A DNA stretch of 34,985 nt from Paenibacillus sp. Marseille-Q4541 (GTDB lineage Bacteria > Bacillota > Bacilli > Paenibacillales > Paenibacillaceae). Shown here piece after piece: positions 1-6,047 of the stretch; the first letter of the stretch is position 1, and each line of letters starts with the position of its first letter. The stretch is from contig NZ_JAGXCY010000043.1 in the NCBI RefSeq assembly GCF_018310695.1, positions 1-34,985 on the forward strand, given 5' to 3'. The position numbers and the translations under genes are program-made. A model generated the notes under the pieces. It did not search any database. It worked only from the letters and a program-made list of their open reading frames with translations, and was not told the DNA's origin.

Positions 1-53
1 CTTGAGGGGGTAGTGGGTGTATACCCGTGGAGGTTCGAGTCCTCTCGACCGCA
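1..53 (+). tRNA. tRNA-Leu(GAG), 3' part only
   Basis: The window opens inside a class II tRNA. Position 1 is the last base of the 5' anticodon stem. The loop at 2-8 contains GAG, and the 3' stem GGTAG follows. A long variable arm has a GGG/CCC stem, then comes the T arm with TTCGAGT, and the acceptor 3' strand CGACCGC ends at 52 with discriminator A at 53. The long variable arm and GAG anticodon indicate leucine. The next bases are TCA, so the CCA tail is apparently not encoded and would be added by nucleotidyltransferase. The 5' half lies outside the window. Confidence 0.88.
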
Positions 54-61
54 TCAGAATG

Positions 62-99
62 AAGAGACCTTGAAGTAATTACTTCAAGGTCTCTTTTTT
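62..99 (+). terminator. Intrinsic terminator after tRNA-Leu
   Basis: A perfect inverted repeat (62-76 with 81-95, loop AATT) is followed by a run of T. It ends the tRNA transcript. In the other direction there is no T run, so it is a weak terminator for the converging peroxidase gene. Confidence 0.9.
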
Positions 100-113
100 A
101 TTTATCTGGCCCC

Positions 114-596
114 TCACTGGTCTAACAGCTTTGCAATATCGGCTTCAATCTTGTCTGGTGTCGTCTTTGGGCTGTACCTCTTCACAACGCGACCTTCCTG
201 GTCCACTAGAAATTTAGTGAAGTTCCATTTGATTGCTTTGGAACCGAGAATGCCAGGAGCTTTGTTGGTCAAATATTTGAAAAGAGGATGAGCTTCTTCT
301 CCGTTCACATTCAGTTTTTCAAACATTGGGAAACTGACCCCATAATTCATCTGGCAAAATTCAGCAATGTCGTCACTTGTTCCGGGTTCTTGATGAGCAA
401 ACTGATTGCTTGGAAAACCCAATACCTCAAAAGACTGCTGATTAAATTTGTCGTAAAGCTCTTGTAGTCCTTTGTATTGAGGAGTTAATCCACATTTACT
501 TGCGGTATTAACGATGAGCATAACTTTTCCTTTATAAGCTGACATGTTTAATTCTTGTCCTTTAAGTGTATTGACATTAAAGTCGTAAATGGACAT
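114..596 (-). CDS. bsaA: Glutathione peroxidase family protein (thiol peroxidase type)
   Basis: This 160-residue protein is full length for bacterial GPx-like peroxidases, which reduce hydroperoxides in the cytoplasm. Bacterial Cys forms generally use thioredoxin rather than glutathione. The family motifs are present: peroxidatic Cys35 in TASKCGLT, Gln69 in the QEPG motif after FPSNQF, and Trp124-Asn125 in KWNFTKF, giving the catalytic tetrad. Cys81 in FCQMNYG sits where the resolving Cys lies in two-Cys members. There is no signal peptide. The ATG at 596 follows an AGGCGGTGA ribosome site. It is monocistronic and converges on the tRNA. The family call is firm; the gene symbol is by resemblance to Bacillus BsaA. 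Confidence 0.93.
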   Translation of the reverse strand: MSIYDFNVNTLKGQELNMSAYKGKVMLIVNTASKCGLTPQYKGLQELYDKFNQQSFEVLGFPSNQFAHQEPGTSDDIAEFCQMNYGVSFPMFEKLNVNGEEAHPLFKYLTNKAPGILGSKAIKWNFTKFLVDQEGRVVKRYSPKTTPDKIEADIAKLLDQ

Positions 597-758
597 TTTA
601 ACTTCACCGCCTAGATCTGTTTTTTTCTTATTAAAAGAGAGTATTAAGGGCCTTTATATTCTTTGCTACAATTAAATTTTAAACAATTAATATGGAAAGT
701 CAAACAAAGTGATGTCATTTCACTTCATATATAGGAAAGGGAAAATGTAAGTATGTGA

Positions 759-844
759 AATATAGAGCCAGAGTGAGATTAGAGGACCTGGGAGCTTTAT
801 TGTTTATTGTTTTGATTGAATTAGGGTAATTATGGCTCTATATT
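759..844. repeat. Perfect 12-bp inverted repeat, 62-nt spacer
   Basis: AATATAGAGCCA at 759-770 is matched by TGGCTCTATATT at 833-844. The pairing stops abruptly at both ends and there is no T run after it. The interior is A+T rich and holds no reading frame. It may be a remnant of a small mobile repeat or an RNA stem. I cannot assign it. Confidence 0.6.
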
Positions 845-911
845 GCCTGAAGTAAGATTCAGACTACCTTTACACCGTGCAGCTCCGGGTGTATGATTCA
901 TAACGTAAATC

Positions 912-941
912 TTGAGTGCAAAGAAAGACGAGTTACATTAT
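912..941 (+). promoter_or_regulatory. Weak sigma-A promoter candidate for the riboswitch leader
   Basis: TTGAGT at 912-917 is followed 16 nt later by TACATT at 934-939 (or CATTAT at 936-941 with an 18-nt spacer). It lies about 30 nt upstream of the first ydaO element, which is where the leader transcript should begin. The match is moderate and other A+T-rich sites upstream could serve. Confidence 0.35.
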
Positions 942-967
942 TAAAACAATAGAAGTTCTCATTACTA

Positions 968-1182
968 TGATTGCTGAATTTTCGTCTTGATACGTTCAAG
1001 CGAAAAACGGGGGAACCAATTAAAAAGCAGGGTGATTGAATCGGTGTGAGAGCCGAATCATGAGCTTTGCTGGGGTGAATCCTTTGAAGTTGAATGGCGG
1101 GTCCATTCGATGAACAAGGTAGGGCGACTCTCACCGTCCGAATCCGACAGCTAACCTCGTAAGCTAATTTTTGAGAGAGGAA
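968..1182 (+). promoter_or_regulatory. c-di-AMP riboswitch (ydaO-yuaA type), copy 1
   Basis: The conserved blocks of the ydaO-yuaA class occur in order: GCTGAATTTT near 970, ACGGGGGAACCAA at about 1007-1019, GGGGTGAATCC at about 1072-1082, TAGGGCGACTCTC, then the highly conserved CCGAATCCGACAGCTAACC block and CTCGTAAGC ending at 1164, with GAGAGG after it. Known members bind two c-di-AMP molecules and turn expression off, mostly for potassium transport, osmotic and cell-wall genes. This copy has AAGCTAA where copy 2 has the usual AAGCGTAA. A terminator follows directly. The outer boundaries are approximate. Confidence 0.9.
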
Positions 1183-1211
1183 TGATGAATCTTGTGATCG
1201 ATTTTTCGTCG

Positions 1212-1250
1212 ACCGCAGGGGCGCTGACCTCTGTGGTTTTTTATTGTTTT
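1212..1250 (+). terminator. Terminator of riboswitch copy 1
   Basis: A ten-base-pair stem (1212-1221 with 1228-1237, two G-U pairs, loop CGCTGA) runs into a T-rich tract. It lies 30 nt after copy 1 and before copy 2, so it is the natural expression platform of copy 1: ligand binding would favour termination here. Confidence 0.85.
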
Positions 1251-1251
1251 C

Positions 1252-1442
1252 TACGCTGAATTTTTGAATGCCGTTTATTGTTTTTAAGCGGATTTTTCTA
1301 AAAACGGGGGAACCAAACCGGAATGATCTTTTATAAAAGACCACTCCGAGGGGTGAATTTTTCGGCTCTATGGCCGGGAATAGGGCAACTCTCTCTTGTC
1401 CGAATCCGACAGCTAACCTCGTAAGCGTAAATAGGGAGAGGC
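1252..1442 (+). promoter_or_regulatory. c-di-AMP riboswitch (ydaO-yuaA type), copy 2
   Basis: All ydaO blocks recur in the same order: CGCTGAATTTTT, ACGGGGGAACCAA near 1303, GGGGTGAAT near 1351, TAGGGCAACTCTC, and a 29-nt stretch ending in CTCGTAAGC at 1398-1426 that is identical to 1136-1164 in copy 1. It ends with GGGAGAGG. The variable stems between blocks differ from copy 1, so this is a diverged functional duplicate rather than a recent exact repeat. A separate terminator follows at 1522. The outer boundaries are approximate. Confidence 0.92.
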
Positions 1443-1521
1443 AGCAGAACCGTGAGCACCCGAAGCGGGAATGTAGGATTTGAATGATTCCTTTTCGTTC
1501 CCTGCATTTCCAATCGGATGG

Positions 1522-1577
1522 AAGAGCGCCGGCATGCCTTTTTGATGTAATGGTGTTCTTTTTTTGTTGTCTTTTTC
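1522..1577 (+). terminator. Terminator of riboswitch copy 2
   Basis: AAGAGCGCCG at 1522-1531 pairs with TGGTGTTCTT at 1551-1560 (10 bp including G-U pairs), followed by a T-rich run to 1576. A competing stem upstream (GGGAATGTAGG near 1468 with CCTGCATTTCC near 1501) could be an alternative fold. The terminator lies directly before the ribosome site of the next gene. Confidence 0.75.
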
Positions 1578-1598
1578 AATCATAGGGAGGCTTACACA

Positions 1599-2012
1599 AT
1601 GAATAATGAAATCATTCTGGTTACTGCACCTAACGAAGCAGCTCGAAATTTTATTCGGTTATTGATTTACAAAAAGCTATCTTTTGCTGTTCTTACGAAT
1701 AGCGCTCAGGAAGAAAAAAAGGTCAGACGGCTAGGGGTGGAGCATATTATCCGAATGGATACTGCTTTCGCTCATAAATGGGCATTACCTAATGCAACTG
1801 TGGGACGCATATTTTTGTTCGAAAACAGTTTGAATTTGACCTGTCGCTTTTTGCAAATTTGTAGACCTTGGACACGTAAGCCGATTACGATAATTACCCA
1901 GCTGAATCATCCACGGGGTGTTTATCGAGGTATGGGTGCCAACCATATCATCTTCACGATCAAGGGAGAGGTTGGGTTCTTGTTAAACGAAGATCGAGCT
2001 GCTGTTAATTAG
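1599..2012 (+). CDS. Small KTN/TrkA-N-like Rossmann protein under tandem c-di-AMP riboswitches
   Basis: This is a 137-residue protein of unknown function. It has a clear AGGGAGG ribosome site 8 nt before the ATG. The pattern resembles the KTN (TrkA-N) fold of potassium-channel regulators such as KtrA: beta strand IILVT, helix, strand FAVLTN, charged helix, strand HIIRMD, then PITIITQ and finally a YRGMGANHIIF segment like the IGADRIIHP segment of KtrA. However, the nucleotide-binding GxGxxG is replaced by APNEAA and no RCK_C domain follows. The c-di-AMP leader supports a link to potassium or osmotic homeostasis, because ydaO elements often control ktr genes. The gene stands alone between terminators. 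The fold assignment is inference; the existence of the gene is firm. Confidence 0.8.
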   Translation: MNNEIILVTAPNEAARNFIRLLIYKKLSFAVLTNSAQEEKKVRRLGVEHIIRMDTAFAHKWALPNATVGRIFLFENSLNLTCRFLQICRPWTRKPITIITQLNHPRGVYRGMGANHIIFTIKGEVGFLLNEDRAAVN

Positions 2013-2091
2013 AATGGTTCCACTGCAATTTATAGATGAAATATTTTATGAATCCGTGGATAAGGTGAGCAGAATGAGAAGGCTTCCTTTA

Positions 2092-2120
2092 TTGCGGAAC
2101 AAATCTTGCATTGGTATAAT
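2092..2120 (+). promoter_or_regulatory. Strong sigma-A promoter
   Basis: TTGCGG at 2092-2097 and a perfect TATAAT at 2115-2120 are separated by 17 nt, so transcription should start near 2127. It drives the HAD gene, but a terminator hairpin lies only about 20 nt into the transcript. Confidence 0.75.
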
Positions 2121-2145
2121 GAACGAATAGAATACACGTAATGTG

Positions 2146-2174
2146 AGACTCATGATAAGCATGGGTCTTTTTTT
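2146..2174 (+). terminator. Intrinsic terminator between promoter and HAD gene
   Basis: AGACTCATG pairs with CATGGGTCT (2146-2154 with 2160-2168, one G-U pair), followed by seven T. It can end the KTN-like transcript. Because it sits downstream of the 2092-2120 promoter, it would also act as an attenuator for the HAD gene. Confidence 0.85.
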
Positions 2175-2213
2175 ATATCTAGATCATTGTAACTTGAAAG
2201 GTTGAGACAATAC

Positions 2214-2885
2214 ATGAGAAAGTGGTCTAATGTGAAGTGGCTTTTTTTTGATGTAGGGGACACGCTAGTCGATGAATGGGTACCTGTGGACCATATTATG
2301 AATCAGTTTGTCCAGCACGCAGTAGATAGAGGGTATTCGATTACGATCGAGGATGTTCGGGAGAAATTTATTGAGAGCTATTCTGAGTTCATTGATTCTC
2401 CTATGCAGTATGCCATCTCTCAGTTAATTGCGGAAGAGGAGGATCGGGCTTACATTCGCCCTAGGTTAAAATTTTGCAAAGAACTGGAAGAACCTTATCC
2501 AGAAGCGAAAGAAATTCTCGCGCAGTTGGGGAAGTGTTACCGAATTGGGATTATTGCCAATCAGAGCCCAGGAACGGCAGAGCGGCTTGAGAAATATGGA
2601 TTTAGTCCATATGTTGATGTCATTGCCTGCTCCGCAGAGCAAGGGCTATCCAAGCCTGATGTGAGACTGTATGAATATGCCCTGCAAAAAGCAGGATGTG
2701 CGCCATCTGAGGCGATCATGATCGGTGATCGTATAGATAATGATATCGTACCCGCTAAATTGCTTGGAATGAATACGATTCGCATCTTGCAAGGATACGG
2801 AAGATACCAACCTTCTACGGATGCAAAGGACACGCCGGATTACACCATCGCAAGTCTACATGAATTAACAGGGTTACTGTTATAA
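2214..2885 (+). CDS. HAD-superfamily hydrolase, subfamily IA
   Basis: This 223-residue cytoplasmic phosphohydrolase carries all four HAD motifs. Motif I is DVGDTL with nucleophile Asp13 and acid/base Asp16, motif II is IIANQS, motif III is the Lys of GLSKPDVRLY, and motif IV is MIGDRIDNDIVPAK. The cap domain lies between motifs I and II, as in YjjG- and phosphoglycolate-phosphatase-like members. The substrate cannot be read from sequence. I start it at ATG 2214, 12 nt after AAAGG. An upstream in-frame TTG at 2202 abuts that ribosome site and is less likely. It is monocistronic, with a strong terminator after it. Confidence 0.88.
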   Translation: MRKWSNVKWLFFDVGDTLVDEWVPVDHIMNQFVQHAVDRGYSITIEDVREKFIESYSEFIDSPMQYAISQLIAEEEDRAYIRPRLKFCKELEEPYPEAKEILAQLGKCYRIGIIANQSPGTAERLEKYGFSPYVDVIACSAEQGLSKPDVRLYEYALQKAGCAPSEAIMIGDRIDNDIVPAKLLGMNTIRILQGYGRYQPSTDAKDTPDYTIASLHELTGLLL

Positions 2886-2913
2886 TACTTAGATGAAAGT
2901 TAGTTTAAATAGA

Positions 2914-2957
2914 AATGAGCCTGCGCAGATGATTTTCTGTACAGGCTCATTTTTTAT
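2914..2957. terminator. Bidirectional terminator between HAD gene and mntH
   Basis: AATGAGCCTG at 2914-2923 pairs with CAGGCTCATT at 2942-2951, with an inner CAGA/TCTG pairing and six T on the plus strand. It serves the HAD gene and probably the converging transporter. Confidence 0.88.
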
Positions 2958-2968
2958 TTATTGGAATA

Positions 2969-4312
2969 TTAGAAGATGGTTATTACGAGTAGATACACAT
3001 TCAGAACGACAATAATTCCAGCGATAGTCCAAGAAATGATATTCAGCCATCTTTTATTGGCGAACTCACCCATCAGTTTTTTATTACCTGTAAACATCAC
3101 AAGCGGGATAACCGCAAAAGGAAGCTGAAGTGATAAGATGACCTGGCTAAGAATAAGTAAATCCATCGTTCCTTTTTCACCTGCAATCACCGTGACAATG
3201 ACGGCAGGGATGATAGCAATCAGCCGGGTTACAAGACGTCTTAGCCATGCGGGTAATTTGATACTCAGGAAACCCTCCATAACGATTTGACCTGACAAGG
3301 TGCCGGTAAGGGTTGAATTTTGACCTGAAGCGAGCAAGGCAATGCCGAATAGAATACTCGCAACAGTTGTTCCTAGAAGTGGCGTTAGCAGATGATAAGC
3401 ATCTGTGATGTCTGCTACATCAAACATGCCTGCTTGGTGGAACACAGCTGCAGATACCACGAGAATTGCACCGTTGATGAACATAGCAATCGTAAGTGCG
3501 ATCGTTGAATCGATCGTCGTAAAATGGATGGCTTCTTTCTTGGCTTTGACCGTGTTTTCAATTTTACGTGATTTCACCAATGAAGAGTGCAAATATAAAT
3601 TATGCGGCATAACGGTTGCGCCGAGAATACCGATGGCAATATAGAGCATTTCAGGATTGTGTAAAATTTCTGCATCAGGGACGATACCCTTGATAATGCC
3701 GGAAGCGCTAGGCTCCGCCATAAATAAATCAATTGAAAAACAAACAGCAATGGTGCCCATAAGCACGATGACGATACTTTCGAGAGTCCGAACACCTCTA
3801 TTCTGAAGGAGTAGAATCAGAAGGACATCCACCGCCGTAATGATGACCCCGTACAGAATTGGGATGCCGAACAGTAGCTGTAATGCAATTGCTGAGCCAA
3901 TTACTTCCGCCAGATCCGTCGCTGCAATGGCAAGTTCCGCGAGTATCCACAACACAACAACCACAGAAGGTTTGAAGTGCTGCCGACAAGCCTGTGCAAG
4001 GTCTTTGCCGGTAACGAGTCCAAGTTTACCTGACAGTGCTTGAAGAACAACAGCCATCAAATTGGAGAGTAAAATGACAAACAGAAGTCGATAGCCAAAC
4101 TGGGATCCTCCGGCGATATCTGTCGCCCAGTTACCCGGGTCCATGTAACCGACAGCTACCAAAAAGCCAGGACCTGTAAAAGCTAGCAGCTTACGAAACC
4201 ACGACGCACCAGTTGGAACGGTAAGGGAACCGGTATAGCTTTCTCCAGCTGGTTGCTCTGCTCCTGATAAAGAGTAAATTGATTTTGGTTTAGGTTCTTT
4301 AGAAGTGTTCAT
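2969..4312 (-). CDS. mntH: NRAMP-family divalent metal (Mn2+) transporter
   Basis: This 447-residue polytopic membrane protein imports manganese, and possibly iron, with protons. NRAMP signatures are clear: the TM1 metal-binding motif in GYMDPGNW (Asp58, Asn61), the TM6 motif VMPHNLYLHSSLV, and the SGQNSTLTGTLSGQ stretch typical of the MntH branch. About 11 hydrophobic segments follow a hydrophilic N-terminal tail of roughly 35 residues. The ATG at 4312 follows GGTGGTGAG. A promoter with an overlapping palindrome is about 90 nt upstream. MntR control is usual for the family. The stretch near 4437-4457 (TTTGTGCGTGAGGGAAA) faintly recalls an MntR site but is not convincing. Confidence 0.93.
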   Translation of the reverse strand: MNTSKEPKPKSIYSLSGAEQPAGESYTGSLTVPTGASWFRKLLAFTGPGFLVAVGYMDPGNWATDIAGGSQFGYRLLFVILLSNLMAVVLQALSGKLGLVTGKDLAQACRQHFKPSVVVVLWILAELAIAATDLAEVIGSAIALQLLFGIPILYGVIITAVDVLLILLLQNRGVRTLESIVIVLMGTIAVCFSIDLFMAEPSASGIIKGIVPDAEILHNPEMLYIAIGILGATVMPHNLYLHSSLVKSRKIENTVKAKKEAIHFTTIDSTIALTIAMFINGAILVVSAAVFHQAGMFDVADITDAYHLLTPLLGTTVASILFGIALLASGQNSTLTGTLSGQIVMEGFLSIKLPAWLRRLVTRLIAIIPAVIVTVIAGEKGTMDLLILSQVILSLQLPFAVIPLVMFTGNKKLMGEFANKRWLNIISWTIAGIIVVLNVYLLVITIF

Positions 4313-4392
4313 AAGGTCTCACCACCGTTTTCTAATAAAAATGGAATTATTAAATGAAAGGAAATTGATTGTTTACAGAAAAAATGCGTATT

Positions 4393-4429
4393 TACAATTA
4401 CATTGTACTCCTTCAAATTTATTTGTCTA
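4393..4429 (-). promoter_or_regulatory. mntH promoter with overlapping palindrome
   Basis: On the minus strand TAGACA (4424-4429) and TACAAT (4402-4407) are 16 nt apart, a good sigma-A promoter about 85 nt before mntH. The -10 element is one arm of the palindrome TACAATTACATTGTA at 4393-4407, well placed for a repressor. The palindrome does not match the Fur, PerR or MntR consensus as I know them. Between this promoter and the terminator at 4594 nothing else is apparent. Confidence 0.55.
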
Positions 4430-4593
4430 GTGCAACTTTTGTGCGTGAGGGAAATTAAAACAAAGATAAATCCTGCTTGCATGATATGTATGCAGTACCA
4501 TAAATGAATCATGTCTACTTTTACATATAAACTTAAATTAATATTTTGACATCTTTTTTTCGTATTCAGGTGCAAAGTAAGCGATGTAAACGC

Positions 4594-4635
4594 AAAAAAA
4601 CAAGCAAAGTGAACGAATCCTACTCTTTGCTTGTT
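4594..4635 (-). terminator. Terminator of the serine hydrolase gene
   Basis: AACAAGCAAAG at 4599-4609 and CTTTGCTTGTT at 4625-4635 form a perfect 11-bp stem. Read on the minus strand it is followed by a run of T, 46 nt past the hydrolase stop. Confidence 0.9.
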
Positions 4636-4680
4636 CAGAATATTTCTTCTTGAAGGTTTCTTACTGGAACAATCTATTCT

Positions 4681-5592
4681 TCAAAGCTGTGGGTAGATAT
4701 CGGACCAGACGGCATCTAGTATCCCTTGGATGTTATCTTCTTGACTGTTTATTGCTAGGACAGCTTCTTTGTCAGGTAAGATAACAAGAAGCTGTCCGTG
4801 AGCACCATCTGCGCGATAAGCTCCGTGAGTACACATCCAGAATTGACAGCCATATCCAACTCCCCAGTCACCCTCTGCTGGTGTATCAATATGTTTACTC
4901 GTAGCATAGGTAATCCATGATTCGGGGACAAGCTGCTCTCCATTCCATTTTCCTTTACTTAGCAGCAATTGACCAAACCGAGACAATTCTTCATTGCTAA
5001 TTTTAAGCCCAGCGCAACCTAACGTAACACCAAGAGGTGAGCTTTCCCATTCTACATTTTCAATGCCAAGCGGAGTAAATAGACGCGGGATTAGATAATC
5101 TTTTACAGTTTCACCCACTGCCGCTTGCACGAGTGCGGAGATCATAAAGGTGTCTCCACTGCTATATGTAAATTGTTCTCCAGGTGCTCTGTCAAGCGGT
5201 AAAGACAAGTAGTATTTAGCCCAGTCTTTCTCTGTAAGTGTGTTACGTTCATGTACCCATAGCGGGGGATTATCATGACCTGAAGCCATTCGAAGCAGTT
5301 CATATAATGTTAGTTCGCCAGGATCAGGAATGTCAGGCTGAGAAGAATGATGAGAGGTAGGGTAGGTAAAAAAATCATTCAATTTCGTTTCTAATGTAAG
5401 CTTTCCTTCCTCAATAGCGAGTCCCACAGCCATACTGGTAAATGACTTGCTGACAGAATGCTGCAAACGGCGTTCATCTCTCGTTAAATCCCATTCGCCA
5501 GTTAGTTCCCCTCCTTGAAGAATTCGAGCAGAGTAGACGTTAAGTTGGGTTTCCTTTATACGATGAACAAACCCTGTTACATCAATAGACAT
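4681..5592 (-). CDS. Serine hydrolase of the beta-lactamase/class C-like family
   Basis: This is a 303-residue protein of the penicillin-binding-like serine hydrolase family (beta-lactamase-related, PF00144 type). The SxxK motif is SVSK with Ser46 and Lys49. The second motif appears as YSSGD near residue 143, where YxN is usual. The third motif area is GAHGQLLVILPD. No signal peptide is visible, so it acts in the cytoplasm and is more likely an esterase, amidase or peptidase than a resistance enzyme. The ATG at 5592 follows AAAGGAAG. It is divergent from the sugar operon, and an operator-like site lies just after its promoter, which suggests shared control. The substrate is unknown. Confidence 0.85.
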   Translation of the reverse strand: MSIDVTGFVHRIKETQLNVYSARILQGGELTGEWDLTRDERRLQHSVSKSFTSMAVGLAIEEGKLTLETKLNDFFTYPTSHHSSQPDIPDPGELTLYELLRMASGHDNPPLWVHERNTLTEKDWAKYYLSLPLDRAPGEQFTYSSGDTFMISALVQAAVGETVKDYLIPRLFTPLGIENVEWESSPLGVTLGCAGLKISNEELSRFGQLLLSKGKWNGEQLVPESWITYATSKHIDTPAEGDWGVGYGCQFWMCTHGAYRADGAHGQLLVILPDKEAVLAINSQEDNIQGILDAVWSDIYPQL

Positions 5593-5652
5593 GGAAATCT
5601 TCCTTTCTCATCTCTGAATTTAAGGGATAATTTGTAAGAACTAAGAAATTTT

Positions 5653-5668
5653 ATCGAAACGTTTAAAT
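5653..5668. promoter_or_regulatory. LacI-type operator candidate O3
   Basis: ATCGAAACGTTTAAAT shares TATCGAAACG plus TT with the two sites at 5877 and 5952. It has the central CG typical of LacI/GalR-family operators. It lies about 18-33 nt downstream of the predicted start of the serine hydrolase transcript, a roadblock position. Confidence 0.55.
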
Positions 5669-5691
5669 ATAGAGAGTTTAGTTGCGCCATT

Positions 5692-5720
5692 ATGGTATTA
5701 CAGGAAAGCGAAGAAGTCAA
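5692..5720 (-). promoter_or_regulatory. Sigma-A promoter of the serine hydrolase
   Basis: On the minus strand TTGACT (5715-5720) and TACCAT (5692-5697) are separated by 17 nt. The predicted start is near 5685, giving a leader of roughly 90 nt that includes operator candidate O3. Confidence 0.6.
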
Positions 5721-5844
5721 CGATAGCATAGAAAAGCGAATTAAACCGAATGTAAACGGGTTAAAAAAGAAGATAATCCATTATTTTATAGGATAAATGA
5801 AGAAATTCATTTGATTTTATTCTTTTATACAAGAAAAAGGTTGT

Positions 5845-5874
5845 TTGACAGGAACAAGAGATTCGCATTATGAT
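5845..5874 (+). promoter_or_regulatory. Sigma-A promoter of the sugar operon
   Basis: A perfect TTGACA at 5845-5850 and TATGAT at 5869-5874 are 18 nt apart. The predicted start near 5881 falls inside operator candidate O1. The leader to the first gene is about 165 nt and contains a second operator. Confidence 0.8.
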
Positions 5875-5876
5875 AA

Positions 5877-5893
5877 CTATCGAAACGATTCGA
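5877..5893. promoter_or_regulatory. LacI-type operator candidate O1, over the start site
   Basis: CTATCGAAACGATTCGA is a near-palindrome (TCGAAACG against CGATTCGA). It is repeated identically at 5952-5968, with centres 75 bp apart, about seven helical turns. It overlaps the predicted transcription start of the sugar operon, so binding would block initiation. The LacI-family protein at the end of the operon is the obvious candidate to bind. Confidence 0.78.
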
Positions 5894-5951
5894 AGAAATC
5901 GCTTCCAAGTGAGTGTTTACTCAAATATATGGCAAAATACCTGTTATACAG

Positions 5952-5968
5952 CTATCGAAACGATTCGA
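5952..5968. promoter_or_regulatory. LacI-type operator candidate O2, in the leader
   Basis: This is the same 17-bp sequence as O1, located about 75 bp further into the transcribed leader. Spacing by whole helical turns would allow looping by a tetrameric or paired dimeric repressor. Confidence 0.75.
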
Positions 5969-6047
5969 TTAGAGGTGGAAAAACCAACTTAAAGAGCGCT
6001 TTGGATTCTCGAGAAGAATATTCTCTTTAATATGAAAGGGGTTACAT

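Noticed and set aside
898..1579. Two minus-strand open frames of 148 and 82 codons across the riboswitch region
   Set aside because: They lie antisense to two conserved RNA elements, have no ribosome site and have compositions unlike real proteins. The openness comes from the structured RNA sequence.
4437..4457. Possible MntR box upstream of mntH
   Set aside because: TTTGTGCGTGAGGGAAA only loosely recalls an MntR site, is not symmetrical and sits upstream of the -35, so I did not annotate it.
4309..4575. Minus-strand 88-codon frame upstream of mntH
   Set aside because: It covers the mntH promoter and leader, overlaps the mntH start and has no ribosome site or recognisable sequence.
4681..5592. 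Beta-lactamase resistance gene
   Set aside because: There is no signal peptide and the YxN motif is altered, so a cytoplasmic esterase- or peptidase-like hydrolase is more likely.
5845..6030. Plus-strand 61-codon frame before the esterase
   Set aside because: It begins inside the -35 element and spans the promoter and both operators. It cannot be translated from the predicted transcript.
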